64,000 bases of DNA from Gillisella vitis (GCF_014204625.1 NZ_JACHLU010000013.1:63098-127097); one strand, 5' to 3'; shown: positions 45,032 to 54,936, numbered from the stretch's first letter. Notes: generated by a model not told the origin, from the sequence alone. Translations and numbers: made by a program.

Positions 45032-46936
45032 TTAGACGCTTGCGCGCGCTTTATCCCAGACCTGACACAGCGACGTATATTTGCCCACCATGTCAGAAAT
45101 TGCGTCTTCATCCGATAGGGTGCCAGCCAACCATTTGCGGGCGGCATCGCCAAAAATGGTGCGGCCAACTGCAAAACCCTTGACCAGATCAAAGCTGGCT
45201 GCCGTTTTAAAACTTTCTTCCAGCTCTGCGGCTGGTGCATCCAGACCCAACACAACAATGCCCCGCGTATAGGGATCGTTTCGGGAAATCGCGTCACACG
45301 CATTGGCCCAGGCGGCCTTGGTTTTCATTGGCTCCAGCTTCCACCAGTCAGGATATACGCCGATATCGTAGAAGCGCTGGATAATGGTCGCTGCTGTATC
45401 GTCATCGGTTGGACCGACCTTGGAGGGAATGATCTCCAACAGCATTTCCAGCCGGTTACGGCGCGCAGCCGTGAAAAGACGTTTTACCGTATTTTCCTGA
45501 TGTTCCTTCATCGCTGCATCATCATCGGGATGATAGAAGCACAGAACCTTGACGACATTTTCCACCGGCCATTCGGTCAGCCCGCCAAAATCCTCGCCCA
45601 GTTCCGGCTCTAACGTCAGCGGGCGCGAGCCCGGCCATTCCACCGGGCGACCAATCCAAAGGCCAGAGCCAGAAGCCTGATAGAGCGCATCGCGGCCCAG
45701 ACGGCTATCGCAGAGAATGCCATAACCGGGCTGACCATTGGCCACCTGCTGCGCGGCCTTGAGGCAGAGCTGCTTGAAAGCACCGATGCGTTCATGAGAA
45801 ACACCCGCCTCATCGCACATGGCTTCCAGCTGCATACGGTGATCGAAGGCAAACACCCGCATCTGCGGCCATTCCCCATCGCGGTTGGTAGACCAATGCA
45901 CCTGCTCCAGTGCTGCATCCTTGCGCAAAGCCTTGTTGCGAATGCCGGTTTTGAAGAAATAATCCAGCTCTTCAAGGCTTGGATAGGCGGGCGTGCAGCC
46001 ATGACGCGACACCGCAAAGGCCCCACAGGCATTGGCAAATTTCAACGCGGTCGGCCAATCTTCGCCGGTCAGCCAGCCTTTCAGCAAGCCAGACATAAAG
46101 CCATCGCCAGCACCCAGCACGTTGAAGACCTCAATCGGAAAGCCTTGGCCGGTCTGGCCATCATCAAGGCTGTCTGGAATGTCACCCTCAAACACCACAG
46201 CCCCCATGGGGCCGCGCTTGCACACCAGCGTGGCCTTGGAAACCTTGCGCACAGCGCGCAGCGCCTCAATGGTGTTGGTAGAGCCACCGGCAATGTGGAA
46301 TTCTTCTTCCGTGCCGACAATCAGGTCAAACCAATGCAGGGTGGATTGCAGCTTGGCCGTCACAGCCTGCGATTCAATAAACCGGCTTTCGCCATCACCA
46401 TGACCCGCCAGGCCCCAGAGATTAGGCCGATAATCAATATCCAGCGCTGTTTTTGCGCCATTGTCCCGCGCCAGGCGCAGCGCTTTCAGCACCGCTGCTT
46501 CGGTGTTGGGGTGGGACAGATGGGTGCCGGTGACGCAGACGCAAGCCGCTTCCGCCACAAAAGCCGGATCAATATCATCCTCGCACAACGCCATATCGGC
46601 GCAGTTTTCGCGGTAGAAAATCAGCGGAAACTGATGCTCATCCCGAATCCCGAGCAAAACCAGCGCGGTCAGCCGCTTCGGGTCGGTTTTGACCCCGCGT
46701 ACATCCACGCCTTCGCGCAGCAATTGTTCGCGGATAAAACGACCCATATGCTCATCGCCCACGCGGGTGATCAGCGCGGATTTCAGCCCCAAACGTGCTG
46801 TTCCTGCGGCAATATTGGTGGGGGAGCCGCCGATATATTTGTTGAAAGAGGCCATGTCTTCCAACCGGCCGCCCACCTGCGCGCCGTATAGATCGACCGA
46901 GGAACGGCCGATGGTAATCAGATCAAGTTTCGGCAC
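45032..46936 (-). CDS. iolC: 5-dehydro-2-deoxygluconokinase fused to DUF2090
   Basis: A 634-residue two-part protein. The N-terminal PfkB kinase (about 1-320: GRSSVDLYG, GGSPTNIAAGTARLG, NVLGAGDGFMSGLLKG) phosphorylates 2-deoxy-5-keto-gluconate. The C-terminal DUF2090 domain (about 330-634) is an aldolase-like barrel of unsettled role. The fusion is normal in rhizobia. I chose GTG 46936 because AGGAGG lies 5 nt upstream; GTG 46954 is further up in frame without such a site. Confidence 0.93.
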   Translation of the reverse strand: MPKLDLITIGRSSVDLYGAQVGGRLEDMASFNKYIGGSPTNIAAGTARLGLKSALITRVGDEHMGRFIREQLLREGVDVRGVKTDPKRLTALVLLGIRDEHQFPLIFYRENCADMALCEDDIDPAFVAEAACVCVTGTHLSHPNTEAAVLKALRLARDNGAKTALDIDYRPNLWGLAGHGDGESRFIESQAVTAKLQSTLHWFDLIVGTEEEFHIAGGSTNTIEALRAVRKVSKATLVCKRGPMGAVVFEGDIPDSLDDGQTGQGFPIEVFNVLGAGDGFMSGLLKGWLTGEDWPTALKFANACGAFAVSRHGCTPAYPSLEELDYFFKTGIRNKALRKDAALEQVHWSTNRDGEWPQMRVFAFDHRMQLEAMCDEAGVSHERIGAFKQLCLKAAQQVANGQPGYGILCDSRLGRDALYQASGSGLWIGRPVEWPGSRPLTLEPELGEDFGGLTEWPVENVVKVLCFYHPDDDAAMKEHQENTVKRLFTAARRNRLEMLLEIIPSKVGPTDDDTAATIIQRFYDIGVYPDWWKLEPMKTKAAWANACDAISRNDPYTRGIVVLGLDAPAAELEESFKTAASFDLVKGFAVGRTIFGDAARKWLAGTLSDEDAISDMVGKYTSLCQVWDKARASV

Positions 46937-47020
46937 AACACCCTCCTTGGACACGGCAAGCCTGTCGCTTGCCGTCAGTGACCTCTCTCCCGGGAAGCCA
47001 TTCTATTCTTGCTTGAAAAT

Positions 47021-47034
47021 GGACTATATATTCT
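47021..47034. promoter_or_regulatory. Degenerate IolR-like operator before iolC
   Basis: GGAC-TATATA-TTCT differs from the GGAA-N6-TTCC motif at one base in each half. It lies 85-98 bp upstream of the iolC start. Confidence 0.4.
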
Positions 47035-47059
47035 ATTTTTCAGACTTCAACACAAATGT

Positions 47060-47896
47060 TCAGTCATCTTGTCGCATGGTTCCCACCGCCACTGACAGCG
47101 CAATGGCCAGACAGAGCGTGGCCGAGAGCGAACGGAACGCGCCAAAATCCACCTCGGACACCGTCAGCGTCAGCGCACCACATTTATGGAGGGGACTGAC
47201 ATTCTTATCGGTCATTGCCACCACCGGAATGCCGCGCGCGGCCACCTGCTCAACAAGATCCAGCGTTTCCGCCGAATAGGGCGAAAAGGTAATCGCCAGC
47301 ATCACATCGCCCTCGCGGATGGCGTGGTGGCTTTCCAGCTTGCCGACCGCGCTGTGCAACATGGCTGGAACTGCCATTTTTTCAAAGGCATAGGCGATAT
47401 AGCTGGCAACAGGAAAAGAACGACGCATACCAACAATATGAATCATCCGTGCCGCTGCCAGCGTTTGCACCGCCTGTTCCAGCGCGTGCGAATCCACCGT
47501 TTGCAATAGACCTTCCAGCGACACCCGCCCCGCATCGACAAATTCTGCCAAAAGCGCAGACGGACTGCCCGATGCGGTCTCGCGCAAGTGATGCAGGCGG
47601 GTGGAATAATCGGGCCAGCCACCGACGAAAGAATCTCGAAACAGCCGCTGCATCTCTGAAAATCCCGAAAAACCAAGGATTTGACAAAAGCGCATAAAAG
47701 CCGAAGGCTGCACGCCCGCCCCTTCCGCCATTTCAGCAACGGTGGAGACGGCAATGCGGTCTTTGTTGTTGGCCACATAATCAGCGCATTGTTTCAGCCG
47801 CTTCGGCAGAGTGTCCGAGACCTGCACCAAACGCTCGTCAAAAGCCTTGATACTATCCGGTGCGGCGGCAATTTCCTGCGACATTGTGTCTGACAT
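47060..47896 (-). CDS. iolR: RpiR-family repressor of inositol catabolism
   Basis: A 278-residue regulator with an N-terminal RpiR helix-turn-helix (STVAEMAEGAGVQPSAFMRFCQILGFSG, about 52-80) and a C-terminal SIS sugar-binding domain (about 125-255, GMRRSFPVASYIAYAF, ITFSPYSAETL). By position and family it represses iolCDEB and idhA. ATG 47896 is one of two close in-frame starts, and neither has a clear ribosome site. Confidence 0.88.
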   Translation of the reverse strand: MSDTMSQEIAAAPDSIKAFDERLVQVSDTLPKRLKQCADYVANNKDRIAVSTVAEMAEGAGVQPSAFMRFCQILGFSGFSEMQRLFRDSFVGGWPDYSTRLHHLRETASGSPSALLAEFVDAGRVSLEGLLQTVDSHALEQAVQTLAAARMIHIVGMRRSFPVASYIAYAFEKMAVPAMLHSAVGKLESHHAIREGDVMLAITFSPYSAETLDLVEQVAARGIPVVAMTDKNVSPLHKCGALTLTVSEVDFGAFRSLSATLCLAIALSVAVGTMRQDD

Positions 47897-47993
47897 GCGG
47901 GTAAAGGGCCTTAACTGTTGGTGTGAAGGTGAAACCTGCCTGACACAGCGCAAAGCCTGCCTTGACATCACCACGATCCCATTCTAGCAAAAT

Positions 47994-48007
47994 GGAACGT
48001 ATATTCC
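47994..48007. promoter_or_regulatory. IolR operator between iolR and idhA
   Basis: GGAA-CGTATA-TTCC is an exact match to the GGAA-N6-TTCC motif reported for rhizobial IolR. It lies about 98 bp upstream of iolR and 113 bp upstream of idhA. Confidence 0.7.
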
Positions 48008-48119
48008 AAATGAGAAGGGTGCAAGGGCTGACGGACTGCCCCTGCACCATTCGGTTTGTGTGTTTTTAACGTATCATGTGCTTTTCGCCCCAATGGGGCA
48101 AAGCCGGGAGGAAAACATC

Positions 48120-49109
48120 ATGGTGAAAAAACTGGCCCTTTTGGGCGCAGGCCGCATTGGCAAAGTGCATGCAAAAGCAATTGGTGAAGACAAGCGCGCC
48201 CAATTGGTCGCCGTTGCCGATGCTTTTCCCGAAGCAGCCAAGGCCATTGCCGATGCCTATGGCGCAAGCGTGAAGACAATCGAAGAGATTGAGGCCGATG
48301 CCTCGATTGATGCCGTGTTGATCTGCACCCCCACCAACACCCACTCGGACCTGATCGAGCGCTTTACCAATGCTGGCAAGGCCGTGTTTTGTGAAAAGCC
48401 GATCGATCTGGATGTCGCGCGTGCACAGGCCTGCGCCGACGTGGTGCGTAAAAATGGCGGCAAAGTCATGCTGGGCTTTAACCGCCGTTTTGATCCGCAT
48501 TTTCAAGCGGTTCGCAAGGCGATTGATGATGGCAAGATCGGCAAGGTCGAGATGGTCACCATCACCAGCCGCGACCCCGGCGCACCACCGCCAGAGTATA
48601 TCAAGGTCTCCGGCGGCATTTTCCGCGACATGACCATTCATGATTTCGACATTGCCCGCTTCCTGCTGGGCGAAGAAATCACTTCAGTCATGGCCTCGGC
48701 TTCCGTGCTGGTCGATCCAAAAATCGGCGAATTGGGCGACTTTGACAGCGCCAGCCTGGTGCTGACCACAGCGTCTGGCCGCCAAGCCATCATTTCCAAC
48801 TCGCGCCGTGCCACCTATGGCTATGACCAGCGCATTGAAGTGCATGGCTCGGAAGGCTCTGTGGCTGCCGAAAACCAACGCCCGGTTTCCATTGAGGTTG
48901 CCACCAAGGACGGCTACACCCGCCCGCCGCTGCATGATTTCTTCATGACCCGTTATACCGCTGCCTATGCGGCTGAAATCTCGGCCTTCCTCGACTTTAT
49001 TGAGAACGGCAAGGCACCATCGCCATCGATTGAAGATGGTCTGATTGCGCTGAAGCTGGCCGATGCGGCGGTAAAGGCGGCCAAAGAAAAGATCGTCGTC
49101 GCGCTGTAA
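48120..49109 (+). CDS. idhA: Inositol 2-dehydrogenase
   Basis: A 329-residue NAD-dependent enzyme (IolG) that oxidises myo-inositol to 2-keto-myo-inositol, the first step of the pathway. The Rossmann motif LLGAGRIGKVHAKAI is at the N-terminus, with the catalytic EKPIDLD and GGIFRDMTIHDFDIARFL motifs. GGGAGG precedes the ATG at 48120. It is divergent from iolR; an inverted RIME-like element and a terminator follow. Confidence 0.95.
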   Translation: MVKKLALLGAGRIGKVHAKAIGEDKRAQLVAVADAFPEAAKAIADAYGASVKTIEEIEADASIDAVLICTPTNTHSDLIERFTNAGKAVFCEKPIDLDVARAQACADVVRKNGGKVMLGFNRRFDPHFQAVRKAIDDGKIGKVEMVTITSRDPGAPPPEYIKVSGGIFRDMTIHDFDIARFLLGEEITSVMASASVLVDPKIGELGDFDSASLVLTTASGRQAIISNSRRATYGYDQRIEVHGSEGSVAAENQRPVSIEVATKDGYTRPPLHDFFMTRYTAAYAAEISAFLDFIENGKAPSPSIEDGLIALKLADAAVKAAKEKIVVAL

Positions 49110-49113
49110 AGTA

Positions 49114-49221
49114 TTAAAGCATGTCGCGTTTTATTGTCCTCAATAAAACGATAACGTCCATGCGAAAAAGAAAGAGCTAAAGCCTGTCGCAGTGAATCCT
49201 ATTCACTGCGACAGGCTTTAG
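49114..49221. repeat. RIME-like intergenic mosaic element, copy 3 (inverted)
   Basis: The reverse complement of the elements at 3088 and 6589 starts 5 bases after the idhA stop. Both palindromes are intact and the CTAAAGCCTGTCGCAGTGAA arm is identical to copy 1. Confidence 0.85.
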
Positions 49222-49241
49222 CGATACGATAAAATAAAAGA

Positions 49242-49264
49242 AAGGCCGAACACTGTTCGGCCTT
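49242..49264. terminator. Bidirectional terminator between idhA and exoQ
   Basis: The stem AAGGCCGAAC / GTTCGGCCTT with an ACT loop is flanked by A and T runs between convergent genes. Confidence 0.9.
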
Positions 49265-49266
49265 TT

Positions 49267-50559
49267 TTATGATCGTTGTCGGACATTGGCGGACGTGCCA
49301 CCACTGTAATAACGCACCGTGTTGCTGCTTGTGCGCGGAACGGTGGCCTTGCGCTGTGCCAGTTTTCCCAAAATGAAAAACATCAGGAAAGATCCAATCT
49401 GATAGGCAAACAACACGTCGATTTCGACAAAGGAGCGCTCAACCAGTAGCAATGCCAAGCCAAACAGCACCCCGGCATCGGGATCCTGAACATTGACCAA
49501 CAGCCGCTTCAGGCTGCCAAGCAGACAGGTCAGCAACATGGCAATCATCATCAACAGCCCAATCACGCCCGTCTCGACGGCGGTTTCAATATAGGTGTTG
49601 TGAAAATGAAAGCCCGCCCGTGTCGGAATGTAAAACTCATCCCAGAGCCGTTCTGCTTCAGAAAAACCTTGCACCCAATAGGCCTGATAGCCCACACCGA
49701 TCATAGGATTTTGCAGGGCCGCAGCGAAGCCTTGCTGCCAGAGATAGGTGCGGCCGGTCAGGGTTGAATCCTTGCCAAAAGCCCCAAGCACGAGATCCAC
49801 ACCACCACCATAGACAAAAGCACCGATGGACAGGCCACCCAGCACCGTGCCCGCAATAAACAGCACAATCCGATGACGGGGCGACAAAAAATCAACCACA
49901 CGCAAGACCATTGATGCGCCAATGACAGCAATAACAGTCAAAACAGAGGTGGCGGAATCCGACGCCTTGAGGCAATAGGCCGACAGCACGATCGTGACCA
50001 AGGAAACCAGCAGCCACAAACGCCGCATTTTCAGAATAATGACCGCTGCAAAGACAAAATAGACCCCAAGCGACGCATAAAGGCCCAATTGGTTCTTGGA
50101 GGAAAATGCTCCGACAAAACTGACCGTACCATCCAGAGGGTCAAAAAGATAATACCCAAACATCAGCGAATACAGGAGAACAACGATTGTCCCTACCAAC
50201 GCTCCCTTGATGAAGGAGTTGACGCTGACGACGCGCATGGCAATCAACGTACAGACAATATGCGTAAAATACTGAATGGACGCACGCGCAGTCACAGATG
50301 GCGCCGCCGACCAGAAGACCGACATGATTGCGAAAAGGCTGAACGCCATAATCGGCAGATAGACCAGCGGATTGCCAAGAACGCGGCGATAATCCACCGC
50401 AACCAGCGGAAACCAGAGACCATAAAACAGCAGAATGGAAACCTGCCCGAAGCGGGATGAATAGGCAAACACAAAAAGCGACAGGGTTATCGCCGTTATG
50501 GCGTAAATGCCGTTGCGTTCAGGATCAATCAACTGCGCTTTGGCAATCCGCATCAGCAC
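49267..50559 (-). CDS. exoQ: Exopolysaccharide polymerase ExoQ (Wzy-like)
   Basis: A 430-residue polytopic membrane protein of the O-antigen ligase/Wzy family that polymerises succinoglycan-type repeat units. About 11-12 helices are visible. The ExoQ-specific periplasmic segment includes GVGYQAYWVQGFSEAERLW and RAGFHFHNTYIE. It overlaps the end of exoF (TGATGTG). The start is GTG 50559 or ATG 50553. Confidence 0.92.
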   Translation of the reverse strand: MLMRIAKAQLIDPERNGIYAITAITLSLFVFAYSSRFGQVSILLFYGLWFPLVAVDYRRVLGNPLVYLPIMAFSLFAIMSVFWSAAPSVTARASIQYFTHIVCTLIAMRVVSVNSFIKGALVGTIVVLLYSLMFGYYLFDPLDGTVSFVGAFSSKNQLGLYASLGVYFVFAAVIILKMRRLWLLVSLVTIVLSAYCLKASDSATSVLTVIAVIGASMVLRVVDFLSPRHRIVLFIAGTVLGGLSIGAFVYGGGVDLVLGAFGKDSTLTGRTYLWQQGFAAALQNPMIGVGYQAYWVQGFSEAERLWDEFYIPTRAGFHFHNTYIETAVETGVIGLLMMIAMLLTCLLGSLKRLLVNVQDPDAGVLFGLALLLVERSFVEIDVLFAYQIGSFLMFFILGKLAQRKATVPRTSSNTVRYYSGGTSANVRQRS

Positions 50560-50560
50560 A

Positions 50561-51841
50561 TCACCGGATTGCTGGCGGAGACAGTTTCACGCTCACCTTG
50601 ACCACATCACCCGGCAGAACCGGGGTATTCTCCGTCGCCGCGATTTCCGTGGGCTTGCCGTCCTTGTCACGAACAATGGAATAAGACACATTCGCCGAAT
50701 TGCCACCATCCTTGCTGGCCGCGCTTTCAGCCGATTGCAACAGTGCGTCAGACATCAGGCTGTTGCTGGTGGAAAGCTTGAGTGCGGCTTCTTCCAGTTC
50801 GGCTTCGGTATTTTGCAAGTCCTGCGCCAATTGCGCATCCCAGTCATTGCGGGTGGTTGTTTCATCCTGCTGGGCTTTGTTCAGATCCTGCTTGGCCTTC
50901 AAGGTTGCCGTGTCAATGTCCAGCAGGCCAGATTGCAGATCCGACACCTGCTGTTCGGCAGACAGACGCCTTGAACTCAACGCCAGTCCCTGCTCGCTCA
51001 AAGAATTTATCTTGTCACGGTCTTCCTGAACCATGGCCAATTGTCGGGTCTGGGTTTCTGATTTCTTTGCCAGCGCCTCAATTTGCGCTGTCAGCAAAGT
51101 CTTCAAATCCGCCAGCGATGACAGCGTGACTTTTAGTTTTGTACGCTGAGAATTCATCAAGGCTGTTTCAGACTCAACAAGCTGATGAACATCGGGAATG
51201 TTTTTCAGCTGATCCGTCATCTCAATGGAAGGCTTGTCGTTGATCTCTGCCAGAATACGGGCTCGGCGAACCAACAGCCGGTTTCGATTGGAAACAAGCA
51301 CAGCACCATCGCCCTGCGCCTGAATGAAGTTGCGGGCAAATTGTTGCCCGGCATCAGCGCGCTTCAATCCTCCGGCGACGCTGAGCGCTTTCAGAACTGT
51401 CATCCCCGGCGCGTAGGGAAATTCTCCAGGCGTCTGGACAGCGCCCGCCATGTAGACGGGACGATATTGCGCAATTTCCACAGAGGCCGAAGGACGGTCA
51501 CTGAGGCCAAACAACTGTTGCATTTTCAGGCCGATCTCGCCAGCCACATCGGCGGTTGTTTTTCCCGAGGCTGGCAATTCGCCAATAAACGGCAGGGATA
51601 CCGTTCCGGAAGCACTGACGGAATAGTCACCGCTCACCGCAGTCCAGTCCCGCACTGTGCCTTCTGCTGTCTGCCATTCGGCAACCCGCACTCTGATCTT
51701 GTCCATCACACCAAGGCGGTAGGCATCTGCCAAGGCAAGACCCGGAGCCATGACAAAAAAATACCCCGCAAGGGCGACTGCACTCACACGCGACACACGC
51801 CCAGAGGATAAAAATCCTCCAGAAATCATTTCGGCCTTCAT
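50561..51841 (-). CDS. exoF: Outer-membrane polysaccharide export protein ExoF
   Basis: A 426-residue OPX/Wza-family protein. A signal peptide (about 1-38, ending GLALA) is followed by the polysaccharide export domain (YRLGVMDKIRVRVAEW), an SLBB-like region (PVYMAGAVQTPGEFPYAPGMTVLKAL) and a long coiled coil (about 225-340). The C-terminus carries PVLPGDVVKVSVKL. It is required for polymer transport with ExoP (not in the window). AGGA precedes the ATG. Confidence 0.92.
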   Translation of the reverse strand: MKAEMISGGFLSSGRVSRVSAVALAGYFFVMAPGLALADAYRLGVMDKIRVRVAEWQTAEGTVRDWTAVSGDYSVSASGTVSLPFIGELPASGKTTADVAGEIGLKMQQLFGLSDRPSASVEIAQYRPVYMAGAVQTPGEFPYAPGMTVLKALSVAGGLKRADAGQQFARNFIQAQGDGAVLVSNRNRLLVRRARILAEINDKPSIEMTDQLKNIPDVHQLVESETALMNSQRTKLKVTLSSLADLKTLLTAQIEALAKKSETQTRQLAMVQEDRDKINSLSEQGLALSSRRLSAEQQVSDLQSGLLDIDTATLKAKQDLNKAQQDETTTRNDWDAQLAQDLQNTEAELEEAALKLSTSNSLMSDALLQSAESAASKDGGNSANVSYSIVRDKDGKPTEIAATENTPVLPGDVVKVSVKLSPPAIR

Positions 51842-51909
51842 GGCAAATCCTAAGCACTGTTACTGTCGGCTCTGGTGGAGCGCGAAAGCTCCACCCGTAA
51901 ATGCCAGCG

Positions 51910-52587
51910 TTAATAGCTGCCGCGAGACATGCAAACGGCTGGAACGGTCCGCACAATGATCAGCAGATCTCGCGTGATCGACCAATTCTTGACATACATC
52001 GTATCCATTGCCACGCGCGTTTCATAGGACACATCGTTACGACCGCTGACCTGCCAAAGACCTGTCAGGCCGGGGCGGGTCTGGAGGTAATAGGATGCGG
52101 AAGCCTCATACATTTCCAGCTCATCAGCCACCACAGGGCGCGGACCGACAATGCTCATTTCGCCCTTCAGGATATTGAAAAGCTGTGGCAGCTCATCAAG
52201 GCTGAGCTTACGCAGCACGGCACCGACCGCGGTGACACGCGGGTCATTCTGAAGTTTGCGCGTGGTGCGCCATTCTTCATAAGCATCCGGATTGTTCCGC
52301 AAATAATCCTGAAGAACTTTTTCGCCATTCTGCACCATGGTGCGGAACTTCATGCAGCGAAACTCCTGACCATTGTGACCAATGCGGCGATGACCGTAGA
52401 ATACGCTGCCACCATCCGTAAACTTGACCAAAGCGGCAATCATCAGAAAGAGCGGGCTGAAAACAATAAGTGCAATCAAGGCAATGACAATATCGATGGT
52501 TCGTTTCGAAATCCCGCCAATCGGGGGGGAACCCGCTGATGCATAATTAAAAAACGGCGTATTGGCCGATCTTGTCGCGGACTTCAT
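51910..52587 (-). CDS. exoY: Undecaprenyl-phosphate galactose phosphotransferase ExoY
   Basis: A 225-residue initiating sugar-phosphate transferase that places galactose-phosphate on the lipid carrier. One N-terminal membrane helix (about 27-55) precedes the catalytic sugar transferase domain with [33 protein letters not shown] and [17 protein letters not shown] precedes the ATG. It is the first gene of exoYFQ and is transcribed away from an AT-rich control region. Confidence 0.95.
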   Translation of the reverse strand: MKSATRSANTPFFNYASAGSPPIGGISKRTIDIVIALIALIVFSPLFLMIAALVKFTDGGSVFYGHRRIGHNGQEFRCMKFRTMVQNGEKVLQDYLRNNPDAYEEWRTTRKLQNDPRVTAVGAVLRKLSLDELPQLFNILKGEMSIVGPRPVVADELEMYEASASYYLQTRPGLTGLWQVSGRNDVSYETRVAMDTMYVKNWSITRDLLIIVRTVPAVCMSRGSY

Positions 52588-53366
52588 AGAGGAGCCTCCA
52601 TTTACGTGGGCGATTGGGTCGGGTCCCGGCGGGACACGTCCGTGTACATTCCTTCAGTGTGTGGTGAGAATTTGTCCTTCGCAATCCCCCCGACAAAAAA
52701 CATTCCGACGATGGGAATTATAGGAATTACAATATGTTTTTGATTATAGTAAAAAAAATCATAATTTATGTATTTTATGATGGTTAATTTATTTTAATCA
52801 TTTATTTTGAGTCGAAACTTGATGAACCTTACAGCTTTGGTAATGTTTATTATTGCATAATTTTCAAAATATTCGCAAGCTCGCCTGTTTTTTCTAACAG
52901 AGAGACAGTGTAAATTCATCCAGACCGATCAGAATGTCGGGTTATTGCATCGCATCATTATGTTGCAACGCAAATTAAAATTTAGAAATATCTAATAATG
53001 TAACAATTTGTGATCGCAATATGCAACCGGAAAACACCAGATCACGCAAAAATAGCACCCATGAATCATTGTATAGGATTTCGAGAATCACCATTTCTCA
53101 TAGAAATCAGAAAAGCACATTTCGATTCTCAAATCGCCAACCCATAGAAATGGTTAGGAAATCCTTTATCGAAAAAAATAAATTGACTGATTTGCGTAAC
53201 AATATGGAAAGCCTCTCACGGTATAGAAAGCAATGGAGCGCATCGCTGTACGCCCGCTCGCTTCAATATTGTAAGAATGAGGCAAGACCCTTATGGTCAA
53301 ATTGCTTCTGAGGAGAGAGCGCAGGTCATGATCTGCACATCAACATTTTGGGGGAGGCTCTAAACC
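52588..53366. promoter_or_regulatory. AT-rich control region between exoY and exoX
   Basis: A 779-bp intergenic region. The part from about 52730 to 53010 is unusually AT-rich with runs of A and T, unlike the flanking genes. It must hold the divergent exoY and exoX promoters. Such AT-rich exo promoters are typical targets of the zinc-finger regulator MucR/Ros; that is inference. A 96-codon frame at 53021-53311 has no family resemblance and I do not call it. Confidence 0.5.
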
Positions 53367-53654
53367 ATGCACGCGCCTAAAGTCTTCTTCTGTATGATTG
53401 GAGCTATCCTGATTTTTGCAGCCACGACATATTATGTGTCTGGATCGGTTTCCGATACGATCATCAAATCCATCATCGCCGCCATCATTTTGCAGGTCGG
53501 CTACTTCATGGCGATTGTTTATTTTGTCTCGAAAGAAGCAAAAGCAAGAAAGGCAGCCCTTGGCAGTGAGGAGCAGGCCCGCACAACGCAGCAGGACACA
53601 GGCAAAATGGCCGCTCGACCTGAAGCAAGTCAAACCGCCATGCGCAACAATTGA
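53367..53654 (+). CDS. exoX: Exopolysaccharide production repressor ExoX
   Basis: A 95-residue small inner-membrane protein with two membrane segments (about 5-24 and 31-55) and a charged cytoplasmic tail. The start MHAPKVFFCMIGAILIFAATTYYV and the tail EAKARKAALGS match ExoX/PsiA-like repressors, which lower EPS output by acting on ExoY. GGGGGAGG precedes the ATG. Here it is divergent from exoY. Confidence 0.88.
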   Translation: MHAPKVFFCMIGAILIFAATTYYVSGSVSDTIIKSIIAAIILQVGYFMAIVYFVSKEAKARKAALGSEEQARTTQQDTGKMAARPEASQTAMRNN

Positions 53655-53925
53655 AATAATCTCTTTTCGCCCAGTCACTTTTAGGCCAATATAAACGGGT
53701 AGGCTCGCCCACAGACATGTAACCATGATCTGTGGCGGATCATGCTATTTCATTCGTCTTCCCGACACAGGACAACATTGGCTTTAGGGCAACCGCAGTG
53801 ATGCAACTGAAAATCCTGTTTTCTTTTTCTGATTCCGATCGTCATTCCCGCGCGCAGATGCGCTTTCAGCAGGAACAGTCATCGGTCGGGCTGACGTTCA
53901 GGAGACCACAATACGGGAGACCGTG

Positions 53926-54936
53926 ATGACGGCGAATTCCACCGTATGCGTTATCATTGCCGCAAAAAATGCGGCGACGACAATCGCAAGAGCCATTCGT
54001 TCGGCGCTGGCCGAAGAGGCGGTCAGAGAAGTTGTTGTTGTCGATGATGGCTCGACGGATCATACCGGAGCGAAAGTGCTTTCGGCCGATGATGGCAGTG
54101 GTCGGCTCAAACTGATCCGCTTTGATCACAACAGGGGCCCGGCAGCGGCACGTAACTGCGCAATTGAAGCGTCAACAGCACCACTTCTGGCAATTCTGGA
54201 TGCGGATGACTTTTTTCTTCCCGGTCGCTTTACCCAGATCATGGCGGAGGATCAGTGGGATTTCATAGCCGACAATATTGTTTTTGTGAAAGAAGAAAGC
54301 GTTGCCCAGATCTGCAACGGCGTTCAGCGGTTTCAAAACCAGACCCGTCTTCTTGATCTTGAGGCCTTTATCAGCGGAAATATCTCCCGGCGTGGCAAGC
54401 AGCGCGGTGAAATTGGCTTTCTCAAGCCCGTGATGCGCCGCGAGTTCCTCGATCGTCATGCACTGCGCTATAATGAAGACTTGCGACTGGGTGAAGATTA
54501 CGATCTCTATGCCCGTGCGCTGGTTGCTGGCGCACGCTATAAAGTCATTCATAGCTGTGGCTATGGCGCTGTCGTTCGCCACGATAGCCTCAGTGGCAAA
54601 CATAGAACGGATGATTTAAAGCGGCTCTATCAGGCCGACCAGTCCATTCTGGCCAATGAACACCTGACCAAAAGCCAAAGATTGCTGCTCCGTCGCCATG
54701 AAAAGCATGTGCGCGACCGATATGAACTGCGGCATTTTCTCGATTTGAAGAATAAAAACGGCCCATTCGCCGCAATGACCTATGCCATGACCCACCCCGC
54801 AGCGGTTCCGGCAATTGTCGCAGGCATTATAGCAGACAAACGCGAAGCCTTTATCACGCAACCCAAACAGCCAACCGGACATGGTGCCGCATTACGCTAC
54901 CTGCTGCCCGTAATGCCTGAGGCCGAGCACCCCTGA
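53926..54936 (+). CDS. exoU: Glycosyltransferase ExoU
   Basis: A 336-residue family 2 glycosyltransferase (GT-A fold). The donor-binding VVVDDGSTDH and DXD-type LDADDFF motifs are present, and LRLGEDYDLYARAL probably carries the catalytic base. By synteny (exoX-exoU-exoV-exoW) it is the ExoU glucosyltransferase that adds the sixth sugar (beta-1,6). ATG 53926 is preferred over the adjacent GTG because GGAG is 6 nt upstream. Confidence 0.82.
   Translation: MTANSTVCVIIAAKNAATTIARAIRSALAEEAVREVVVVDDGSTDHTGAKVLSADDGSGRLKLIRFDHNRGPAAARNCAIEASTAPLLAILDADDFFLPGRFTQIMAEDQWDFIADNIVFVKEESVAQICNGVQRFQNQTRLLDLEAFISGNISRRGKQRGEIGFLKPVMRREFLDRHALRYNEDLRLGEDYDLYARALVAGARYKVIHSCGYGAVVRHDSLSGKHRTDDLKRLYQADQSILANEHLTKSQRLLLRRHEKHVRDRYELRHFLDLKNKNGPFAAMTYAMTHPAAVPAIVAGIIADKREAFITQPKQPTGHGAALRYLLPVMPEAEHP

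Noticed and set aside
53021..53311. 96-codon plus-strand frame in the exoY-exoX control region
   Set aside because: AT-rich, Arg/Ser/Asn-biased sequence with no family resemblance; probably chance.
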